Below are positions 46,069-53,193 of a DNA stretch of 64,000 nucleotides, piece by piece. The notes beneath the pieces were generated by a model. The model had not been told where the DNA came from. It did not search any database and saw only the letters and a list, made by a program, of their open reading frames with translations. The stretch's first letter is position 1. The number at the start of each line of letters is the position of its first letter. Source of the DNA: Spirosoma fluviale (GTDB lineage Bacteria; Bacteroidota; Bacteroidia; Cytophagales; Spirosomataceae). Where the stretch lies: positions 54,786-118,785 of the forward strand of contig CAMDJW010000007.1 of the NCBI GenBank assembly GCA_945901025.1, in the 5' to 3' direction. A program made the position numbers and the translations under genes.

Positions 46069-47595
46069 ATGAAAAAAATATACTTCTCCCTATTATTTAT
46101 ATTTATCTCCATTGCTAGTTTTAGTCAGGACCAAAAGCGTTATAAAAATATAGTTTTTGAATCCATTGATACCCTTTTGAACATTCCATATGGCCAATCG
46201 GTCAATGTTAAAAATGAAAATGAAAGGCATTTATTGGATGTTTATTCTCCTAAAAATGACACCCTCAAAAAGCGCCCATTAATTGTTTTTGTCCATGGGG
46301 GCGGCTTTGTGAATGGTGACAAAAGAACAGGCTATTCGAGGGTGGTTTCGGAAAACCTGAGTCATAGAGGTTTTGTCGTGGGTTCTATTAATTACCGATT
46401 AGGCATAGCGGAACCTAAATCAGATGTTTCCTATTTTGAGGCGATGATTCGTGCGGTGCAAGATGCGAAAGCAGCCGTTCGGTTTTTTAGAAAAAATGCG
46501 CAAAACTATGGCATCGATACCAGCAAAATTTACATTGCAGGTGGATCTGCCGGCGCGATGACCGCTTTACACTTGGCTTATTTGGACCAAAAAGAAGTTC
46601 CCGCTTACATCGATTTAGCTAAAAATGGAAGCATGGAAGGGACATCGGGCAACGAAGGATATTCCTCTAAGATTCATGGCGTGGTTAATTTCTGGGGGGC
46701 GATGGTGAATTTTAACTGGCTAAATACCGGGGATGTTCCCGTATTCAATGTCCATGGAACGGCGGATAAAACGGTACCATTTGATTCCTCTTTTGCCTAC
46801 CACAATTTTAAATATGGAAGTCAAATTATTTTTGAAAGAGCCTTAAGTCAGGGGGTTCCTACGGGCGTCAAATTATCTGAAAATTTAGGCCACACCTTAG
46901 ATAATAATAAACCCGCCATCCTTTCCTCGCTACAGGAAGTTGGCGAATGGCTTTATGCCCTCGTCAATCGAACGAAAACAACGCCAAAAATCACTCGCTT
47001 TGAAAATGAAATTAAAGCGCATGAAATAGAAGATTCCAAAACAAATTATTCTTCCAATGCTATATTATTTACGGGCAGCTCATTCATTCGATTATGGAAA
47101 ACCATTAAAAAGGATTTGGCCCCAGCTGAAATTATTCACCATGGATTTGGGGGATCGAATATCAGCGAAATGGCTTATTACATTCCAAGGATTGCATTTA
47201 ATCATTCCTTAAAGGCTATTTATATGTACTCGGGAAGCAATGATTTATCGGTAAGTAAACAAGATAAAAGCCCTCTCCAAATTCTTGAAACGTATAAATA
47301 TGTCGTAAAAATGCTTCGTTCGAAGTTTCCGAATACCCCTATTTATTACATCGCAATTTCTCCGAATGAACGCCGTTGGGACGTTTGGGATAAAATTCAA
47401 GAGACTAATGAGCTAATAAAAAATTACAGCGCTTCCAAACCCAATATGTATTTTGTGGAAACGACCAACGAGTTATTAGGTGCTGACGGAAAATACCAAC
47501 CTAGCCTTCATGTGGGAGATAAATTACATTTTAACGAAAAAGGCTATGAAATTTGGACTAGCATTATGCGTCAATCCATCGCTGAAATAAAATAG
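46069..47595 (+). CDS. Secreted fusion of alpha/beta-hydrolase esterase and SGNH hydrolase
   Basis: 508 residues from ATG 46069 (MKKIYFSLLFIFISIASFSQ, signal peptide cleaved after residue 20); the frame is open back to 45946 but those residues are unlike any leader. First domain (about 30-300): oxyanion HGGGF at 76-80, nucleophile Ser160 in AGGSAGAM, Asp233 in TADKTVP, His275 in LGHTLD. Second domain (about 325-508): SGNH blocks with Ser337 (FTGSSF), Gly361 (GFGGSN), Asn391 (GSND), Asp484 and His487 (DKLHF). All catalytic residues seem present. It likely removes acyl groups from complex glycans. Followed by a strong terminator. Confidence 0.88.
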   Translation: MKKIYFSLLFIFISIASFSQDQKRYKNIVFESIDTLLNIPYGQSVNVKNENERHLLDVYSPKNDTLKKRPLIVFVHGGGFVNGDKRTGYSRVVSENLSHRGFVVGSINYRLGIAEPKSDVSYFEAMIRAVQDAKAAVRFFRKNAQNYGIDTSKIYIAGGSAGAMTALHLAYLDQKEVPAYIDLAKNGSMEGTSGNEGYSSKIHGVVNFWGAMVNFNWLNTGDVPVFNVHGTADKTVPFDSSFAYHNFKYGSQIIFERALSQGVPTGVKLSENLGHTLDNNKPAILSSLQEVGEWLYALVNRTKTTPKITRFENEIKAHEIEDSKTNYSSNAILFTGSSFIRLWKTIKKDLAPAEIIHHGFGGSNISEMAYYIPRIAFNHSLKAIYMYSGSNDLSVSKQDKSPLQILETYKYVVKMLRSKFPNTPIYYIAISPNERRWDVWDKIQETNELIKNYSASKPNMYFVETTNELLGADGKYQPSLHVGDKLHFNEKGYEIWTSIMRQSIAEIK

Positions 47596-47630
47596 TCTGC
47601 TACAAATTTTTCAAAGAAATTTGAAAGAAA

Positions 47631-47670
47631 ACAATAGGCCGAAGAGATATTTCTTCGGCCTATTGTATTT
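47631..47670. terminator. Bidirectional intrinsic terminator
   Basis: Perfect 15-bp stem, 47631-47645 with 47652-47666, loop GATATT, A-rich before and T-rich after. It lies between the converging esterase and GMC genes. Confidence 0.88.
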
Positions 47671-47712
47671 ATATATGAACCCATTTTAGGCTAAAAATTA
47701 GCCCCATAAATC

Positions 47713-49431
47713 CTATAAATTTTTCTTCTTTAATTCACTTACCGCAAAATCAGCCGCGCGTGCAGTCATGGCCATATAAGTCAACGATGGATTTACACAA
47801 GATGCGGAAGCCATGGCCGCTCCATCTGTCATAAATACGTTTTTAACCTCATGCACTTGATTGTGTTTGTTCACAATAGAATTCTTAACGGAGGTACCCA
47901 TACGTGCCGTACCCATTTCATGAATACCTAATCCAATATGCGTTCCTTGTCTGTTGTAAGCATTGACATTTTTAAATCCTGCTGCCTCTAACATTTCAGC
48001 CGCATCATGCATCATATCTTCTCTCATTTTCAATTCATTAGATCCGAAAGAAGTTTCAAATTCCAACACAGGAAGTCCCCATTTGTCTTTCGCCGTTTGA
48101 CTCAATTGGAAACGATTGTTTGGATCAGGTAAAATTTCACCAAATCCACCAAATCCTACATTCCATTTTCCAGGATGAGTTAAGCTTTCTTTGAAGGTTG
48201 CTCCAAATCCGTCCATACCCGTTCCTCGTCCCCAACCATCACGACTGGCTCCACCCTGATATCCAAATCCACGAATATAATCACGCTTGTCTTTTCCCCA
48301 ATTACGGAAACGAGGAATGTAAAGGCTATTAGGTCTATTGCCAAACATGTAATCGCTCTCAAATCCTTCGACAGTCGCTGAAGCTCCTACATTTAAATGA
48401 TGATCCATGATGTTACGACCTAATTGATCACTATCATTTCCTAAGCCATTTTGGTAACGGCTAGATTTTGAATTCATTAAAAGAGAGGTAGAACCGATAG
48501 CGCCCGCATTCACAAAAATAATTTTTGCGAAATACTCTCTAACCTCCATGGTGTTTTGATCGATCACACGTACACCTTTCGCTTTTTGTGTTGCCTCGTC
48601 ATAGATTATTTCAGAGACAATCGAATTGTGCACCATCGTTAAACGTTTCGTGCGCATCGCTGCGGGTAAAGTCGCCGACAAAGAACTAAAATAAGCCCCG
48701 TAAGGACAGCCACGCATACATTTATTTCTAAAATTACATGAGCTCCGACCTAAATCTGTATGAACTTTTCCAGGATTTGTTAAATGTGCGACACGGCCTA
48801 AAGTAACGGGGCGGCCTAATTTTTTATTTACTTCATTCTTAAAATGTACTTCCGGAGCCGTCATCGCCATCGCTGGCTGGAACTCACTATCTGGCAACAC
48901 ATCCAATCCTTCTGCTTGGCCTGAAATTCCTGCAAATTTCTCTACATAGGAATACCATGGCGCTATATCCTCATAGCGAATAGGCCAGTCGGTACCAATA
49001 CCATCTTTGGCATTGGCTTCAAAATCTTGTTTATTCCAACGATAGGAATGACGGCCCCATAAAAGAGATTTTCCCCCTGTGTGGTAAGCACGTATCCAAT
49101 CAAACCCACCTTTCTTCTCGATGTATGGATTTTGTTTATCATTTTCAAACAAATAGCGATGCTCCTCATTAGGCGTATAGCCTGTTCGCATACCCGCCCA
49201 ATATTCCTCGGCGGCCATGTTGGTAGGTCTACCTCTGTGATCAAATTCCCAAGGGTGTTTCATCGCAGTTTCATATCCTTCAATGTGCTTAATCTCACGA
49301 CCACGCTCAATAACGGCTACTTTTAATCCCTTTTCTGTTAATTCTTTGGCGGCCCAACCGCCTGAAATTCCTGAGCCAACGACAATTGCATCGAAAGTTT
49401 GACCCTTTATGGCATCTATATTTATGTTCAT
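47713..49431 (-). CDS. GMC-family FAD dehydrogenase with putative Fe-S cluster (glucoside 3-dehydrogenase / FAD-GDH type)
   Basis: 572 residues. FAD-binding VVGSGISGGWAAKELTEKG at 17-35, the GGKSLLWGRHSYRW motif near 119-132, and the C-terminal GMC part with GMGTARMGTS and CVNPSLTYMAMTARAAD. Cys232, Cys238 and Cys242 (SCNFRNKCMRGCPYGA) match the cysteine cluster that holds a 3Fe-4S centre in bacterial FAD-glucose dehydrogenase and glucoside 3-dehydrogenase. It therefore probably oxidises a sugar or glycoside and passes electrons on. The small subunit gene precedes it by 13 bases. There is no signal peptide, so export would be by hitch-hiking on the Tat-type partner. The usual cytochrome c partner is not adjacent. 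Confidence 0.9.
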   Translation of the reverse strand: MNINIDAIKGQTFDAIVVGSGISGGWAAKELTEKGLKVAVIERGREIKHIEGYETAMKHPWEFDHRGRPTNMAAEEYWAGMRTGYTPNEEHRYLFENDKQNPYIEKKGGFDWIRAYHTGGKSLLWGRHSYRWNKQDFEANAKDGIGTDWPIRYEDIAPWYSYVEKFAGISGQAEGLDVLPDSEFQPAMAMTAPEVHFKNEVNKKLGRPVTLGRVAHLTNPGKVHTDLGRSSCNFRNKCMRGCPYGAYFSSLSATLPAAMRTKRLTMVHNSIVSEIIYDEATQKAKGVRVIDQNTMEVREYFAKIIFVNAGAIGSTSLLMNSKSSRYQNGLGNDSDQLGRNIMDHHLNVGASATVEGFESDYMFGNRPNSLYIPRFRNWGKDKRDYIRGFGYQGGASRDGWGRGTGMDGFGATFKESLTHPGKWNVGFGGFGEILPDPNNRFQLSQTAKDKWGLPVLEFETSFGSNELKMREDMMHDAAEMLEAAGFKNVNAYNRQGTHIGLGIHEMGTARMGTSVKNSIVNKHNQVHEVKNVFMTDGAAMASASCVNPSLTYMAMTARAADFAVSELKKKNL

Positions 49432-49444
49432 CTTATGCTAAAAA

Positions 49445-50047
49445 TTAATATTGAAATGATTTTTGACCTGGCAATAATTTGGTTGCCTCAAATTTTCCGG
49501 GGATCGGTTGGTATACAAACGAAGCCTCTATCCCTTTTTCCGAGGTATAATACCCTAAAAGAGTCAATTCTTTGATCAAACGCCAAAATGGAACGCCATT
49601 CGCACCTTCCAACGTTTCCTTGTCTACATTGTCTCCCACCTTCATTCTACGTTGTTGGTAGCTACGCATCATATCTTTTGTATTCGATTCCAAAAGCGTC
49701 AAAACAGCCACTTGGCCATCCTGATTTTGCGACAAAAATTTAGCTTTCATTAAATCGTTCACACCCTTTAGGAAACTGGCATGTTCGGGAGCCTTGTAAC
49801 AGTCCTTCAACATCAATTCAATAAATGCCGGAACGCCCGCGTCGATTGCGCCAGCTGTATTTGTTTTAGGGATAATATGTTCTGCCACGGCAGCAACTAT
49901 TTGTCTTTGAGCATCTGTTAATGAAAACACATCTGCATTCAAAAATTTCCCACTTTCCTTCACATCCATTGCAAATAAAGTAGGTGCGGTAAATGCGCCC
50001 CCCACCATCATGGCTATTCGGGAAACTGCTTCTCTTCGATTAAACAT
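49445..50047 (-). CDS. Gluconate 2-dehydrogenase subunit 3-like protein (small subunit of the GMC enzyme)
   Basis: 200 residues. The N-terminus NRREAVSRIAMMVGGAFTAPT resembles a Tat leader. DAQRQIVAAVAEHIIPKTNTAGAIDAGVPAFIELML is the hallmark of gluconate 2-dehydrogenase subunit 3 (the gamma subunit of FAD-GDH, LacC in Caulobacter). It would chaperone and co-export the GMC catalytic subunit encoded 13 bases downstream. A TAAATTTG element lies on the minus strand at 50077-50070, right beside a LacI-type remnant. Confidence 0.92.
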   Translation of the reverse strand: MFNRREAVSRIAMMVGGAFTAPTLFAMDVKESGKFLNADVFSLTDAQRQIVAAVAEHIIPKTNTAGAIDAGVPAFIELMLKDCYKAPEHASFLKGVNDLMKAKFLSQNQDGQVAVLTLLESNTKDMMRSYQQRRMKVGDNVDKETLEGANGVPFWRLIKELTLLGYYTSEKGIEASFVYQPIPGKFEATKLLPGQKSFQY

Positions 50048-50069
50048 AGAATTTTATTTAGATAAAAAA

Positions 50070-50077
50070 CAAATTTA
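50070..50077 (-). promoter_or_regulatory. Predicted -7 element of the GMC dehydrogenase operon
   Basis: TAAATTTG on the minus strand (TAnnTTTG), about 23 bases before the start. A TTG at 50103-50101 is 23 bases further, slightly too far, and lies within the LacI remnant. Confidence 0.45.
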
Positions 50078-50093
50078 ATCAGATTCTTGATTT

Positions 50094-50186
50094 TTATAGA
50101 CAATTTATAAAAAATGCCCGCGAAATAGTGGAAGGCGCACACTTGAATTTACGGGCAATGTCTTTAATTGAAACTGTGTTTCCCAT
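50094..50186 (-). pseudogene. LacI-family regulator remnant (helix-turn-helix only)
   Basis: A 30-codon minus-strand frame from ATG 50186 to TAA 50094. It reads MGNTVSIKDIARKFKCAPST followed by ISRAFFINCL. VSIKDIAR...PSTISRAF is a textbook LacI headpiece (usual form VTIKDIARxxGVSxSTVSRAL). The hinge helix and the whole ligand domain are missing, and no continuation is visible in the other frames up to the next gene at 50047. It is therefore the stump of a regulator that once lay directly upstream of the dehydrogenase operon. Alternatively it is a very short intact DNA-binding peptide. Confidence 0.75.
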
Positions 50187-50300
50187 CTAAATTCTTATAT
50201 TTTTATATTGGTTATCAAATCAAATGTATCAATTTTAGATGAAAAAATGACATTCAAATAATACGCATAGTCCACGTTATAAAATGAGAGCGGGTAAATA

Positions 50301-50329
50301 ATTAGGAATTTTCCCACTCCCTTCCTAAT
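50301..50329. promoter_or_regulatory. Inverted repeat upstream of the transporter-led operon
   Basis: ATTAGGAA (50301-50308) and TTCCTAAT (50322-50329), perfect 8-bp arms 13 bases apart, 25 bases before the MFS start. Possible operator or leader hairpin. The rest of 50187-50353 is AT-rich and shows no gene or consensus promoter. Confidence 0.4.
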
Positions 50330-50353
50330 TTCATATTTCTAAACCTACCATGT

Positions 50354-51724
50354 ATGCCCACTTCGAATCCTGTATTCGACAATAATAAAATACCGGTTCA
50401 AAAACTGTGGCAAGTTATCATTGCCTCCTCCGTAGGAACGGTGATTGAATGGTATGACTTTTATATTTTTGGCTCTTTATCGGCTATTATTTCATTGTCT
50501 TTTTTCCCAAAGAATGATCCAACAGCCGCATTTTTATCCACTTTAGCGGCCTTTGGGGCTGGATTTATTGCAAGGCCTTTTGGAGGAGTCATCTTTGGAC
50601 GCCTCGGAGATCGAATTGGCCGAAAATATACTTTTTTGTTAACCTTATTATTGATGGGAGGATCCACGTTTGCCATTGCATTCATCCCCTCCTACTCTCA
50701 AATTGGCCTCGTAGCTCCCGCCATCTTATTATTTTTGCGCATCATCCAAGGTTTAGCTTTAGGGGGTGAATATGGGGGCGCCGCTACCTATGTAGCTGAA
50801 TATGCACCAGATGCGCACCGAGGAAAATATACTTCCTATATACAAACGACCGCAACCCTAGGATTTTTTGTCAGCATCATTGTCGTTTTAGTCTGCCAAA
50901 ATATCATTGGCGACGAAGATTTTAAAGAATGGGGCTGGCGAATTCCCTTTGCACTTTCAGGAATTTTAGTGGTCGTTTCCTATTTCATTCGGCGAAACAT
51001 GCACGAATCACCCCTGTTTTCAAAATTAAAAGCAGAAGGCCGTCTATCTCAAAATCCATTAAAAGAAGCATTTGCTTCCAAAGAAAACCGCCGATTAATG
51101 CTCATTGCGATGTTTGGGGCCATTGTAGGCCAAGGAGTCGTTTGGCATACGGGTCAGTTCTACGCACAAATATTCATTAATAAAATATTGCAGGTCGACT
51201 TCGTAACGACCAATTTAGTGATTGCCGCGTCTTTAGTCGTGGGCACGCCTTTGTTTGTCGTTTTTGGTTCTCTTTCCGATCGGGTAGGCCGAAAAGTCAT
51301 TATGCTGGGCGGCATGGCTCTGGCCGCTATTTTTTATTATCCATTATTTGCTTGGATGTCCGATATTGTAGGGAAAGAGGGGACGATGGTGAATGGGGCG
51401 GTTCAACTCACCAACTGGGGTAAAATAGAATTAGCCTTTATTTGTTGCTTATTAGTGACTTTTGCCGCAATGGCTTATGGTCCCATCGCGGCGTTTTTAG
51501 TGGAGCTTTTCCCTACTAAAATCAGGTATACATCATTGTCGATCCCTTATCACTTTGCCAATGGCGTTTTTGGGGGTTGCGCTCCCTTCGTAGCCACTTG
51601 GTTAGGCGCCGCAACACATTCCAATTTTGCCGGAATTTTTTACCCCATCACCTTGGCTGCGATCACGGTGATTGTTGGTATTATTTATTTGCCAGAAACA
51701 AAAGGTAGACCCATCATGGATTAA
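50354..51724 (+). CDS. MFS transporter, metabolite:H+ symporter (MHS) family
   Basis: 456 residues with about 12 membrane segments. VGTVIEWYDFYIFGSLSAI at 25-43 and RPFGGVIFGRLGDRIGRKYTF at about 76-96 are diagnostic of the MHS branch (KgtP/ProP/ShiA), which imports organic acids, betaines or shikimate-like compounds with protons. The second half repeats the motif as GSLSDRVGRKVIML. First gene of a tight run; the next starts 5 bases later. It may take up the product released by the extracellular enzymes of this region. Confidence 0.92.
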   Translation: MPTSNPVFDNNKIPVQKLWQVIIASSVGTVIEWYDFYIFGSLSAIISLSFFPKNDPTAAFLSTLAAFGAGFIARPFGGVIFGRLGDRIGRKYTFLLTLLLMGGSTFAIAFIPSYSQIGLVAPAILLFLRIIQGLALGGEYGGAATYVAEYAPDAHRGKYTSYIQTTATLGFFVSIIVVLVCQNIIGDEDFKEWGWRIPFALSGILVVVSYFIRRNMHESPLFSKLKAEGRLSQNPLKEAFASKENRRLMLIAMFGAIVGQGVVWHTGQFYAQIFINKILQVDFVTTNLVIAASLVVGTPLFVVFGSLSDRVGRKVIMLGGMALAAIFYYPLFAWMSDIVGKEGTMVNGAVQLTNWGKIELAFICCLLVTFAAMAYGPIAAFLVELFPTKIRYTSLSIPYHFANGVFGGCAPFVATWLGAATHSNFAGIFYPITLAAITVIVGIIYLPETKGRPIMD

Positions 51725-51729
51725 TCGCT

Positions 51730-53190
51730 ATGGAAAAAATATTTAAAGAGGCAATTGAAAATGAAGCTATTTTAGCTACTAGGAGGCATTTTTTAAATAC
51801 CCTAGGAACAGGCATTGGTTCCCTTGCTTTGGGATCTGCACTTTGGAACTGCCAGACTTCCAGCAAACCACAAAACTCAGCTTTTAAAATTCCTCCCCAT
51901 TTTGGAAAAGCAAAATCAGTAATATTTTTACATATGGCTGGGGCGCCTTCCCAACTAGAATTATTTGATTACAAACCGGTACTAGCCAAATTTGATGGGA
52001 AAGAATGTCCCAAAGAATTAATTGAAGGGAAGAAATTTGCCTTCATTCGAGGCATACCTAATTTATTAGGGCCCAAGGCCGCCTTTGCTCAGCATGGAAA
52101 CTCGGGGCATTGGATATCCGACCACATGCCACATTTGGCCACTCAATCTGATAAAATAACCTTTTTAAAGGGGATGTACACGGATCAATTCAATCATGCG
52201 CCGGCCCAATTATTAATGCACACGGGTTCTGCCAGATTAGGAAGGCCTTCATTAGGTTCATGGGTTTCTTACGGCCTAGGTTCTGAAAATGAAAATTTAC
52301 CCGGATTTATGGTCCTCGCTTCAGGCGGTAAAAACCCCGACGCGGGGAAATCAGCCTGGGGAAGTGGATTCCTCCCCTCCGTTTATCAAGGCGTTCAATG
52401 TCGATCAGCAGGAGAACCCGTTTTATTTATTCAAAATCCTGAAGGTGTCAATACTGATATCCGAAAAGCAAGTATCGACGCAATCAATTCGGTCAACGAG
52501 GAAACATTTAAGGAATTTGGTGACCCAGAAACAGTTGCTCGAATTGCCCAATATGAGATGGCCTATAAAATGCAAAGCTCGGTGCCCGAAGTCATGGACA
52601 TCAGCAAGGAGCCTGAATACATTCATCAATTGTATGGAACCAAACCGGGGGAAGAGGCATTTGCCAACAACTGTTTACTCGCTCGTAAAATGGTCGAGCA
52701 AGGAGTGCGATTTGTCCAGTTATTTGATTGGGGTTGGGATTCACACGGAACGAGTAAGAGTGGGTCCGTCGACTACGGATTGCATCAAAAATGTTTAGAA
52801 ACAGATCGCGCGATTTCGGCTCTGCTCATCGACTTAGAACAAAGAGGTTTATTAGATGAAACCTTGGTCGTTTGGGGTGGGGAATTTGGGCGAACACCGA
52901 TGCAAGAAAACCGAGAAGGAAAGACTCAAGATTATTTTGGTCGGGACCATCACACAGACGCATTCACGATGTGGCTCGCAGGCGGCGGGATAAAACCTGG
53001 ATTTAGTTTTGGAGAAACCGATGAACTGGGTTATGCGACGGTGAACGGGAAAACATCCATTTATGACCTTCAGGCGACCATTTTGCATTGCCTTGGATTT
53101 AATCATGAGGAATTTACGTTTCCATTCCAGGGAAGGAATTTCCGTTTGACCGATGTCTATGGAAAAGTCATTAAACCTATTTTGGCCTAA
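51730..53190 (+). CDS. DUF1501 protein, Tat-exported
   Basis: 486 residues. A Tat-like leader TRRHFLNTLGTGIGSLALGS lies at 18-37, followed by Cys41. The DUF1501 signature is seen at HMAGAPSQLELFDYKP (from His68), then VRFVQLFDWGWDSH and VVWGGEFGRTPM, and DAFTMWLAGGGIKPGFSFGETDELGYA. DUF1501 is distantly related to the alkaline phosphatase/sulfatase superfamily and is nearly always paired with DUF1549/DUF1553 proteins, as here (3-base gap). Function unknown. Confidence 0.93.
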   Translation: MEKIFKEAIENEAILATRRHFLNTLGTGIGSLALGSALWNCQTSSKPQNSAFKIPPHFGKAKSVIFLHMAGAPSQLELFDYKPVLAKFDGKECPKELIEGKKFAFIRGIPNLLGPKAAFAQHGNSGHWISDHMPHLATQSDKITFLKGMYTDQFNHAPAQLLMHTGSARLGRPSLGSWVSYGLGSENENLPGFMVLASGGKNPDAGKSAWGSGFLPSVYQGVQCRSAGEPVLFIQNPEGVNTDIRKASIDAINSVNEETFKEFGDPETVARIAQYEMAYKMQSSVPEVMDISKEPEYIHQLYGTKPGEEAFANNCLLARKMVEQGVRFVQLFDWGWDSHGTSKSGSVDYGLHQKCLETDRAISALLIDLEQRGLLDETLVVWGGEFGRTPMQENREGKTQDYFGRDHHTDAFTMWLAGGGIKPGFSFGETDELGYATVNGKTSIYDLQATILHCLGFNHEEFTFPFQGRNFRLTDVYGKVIKPILA

Positions 53191-53193
53191 ATC

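Noticed and set aside
52289..52798. 169-codon plus-strand open frame
   Set aside because: Out-of-frame within the DUF1501 gene, which has full-length homology features; no start context.
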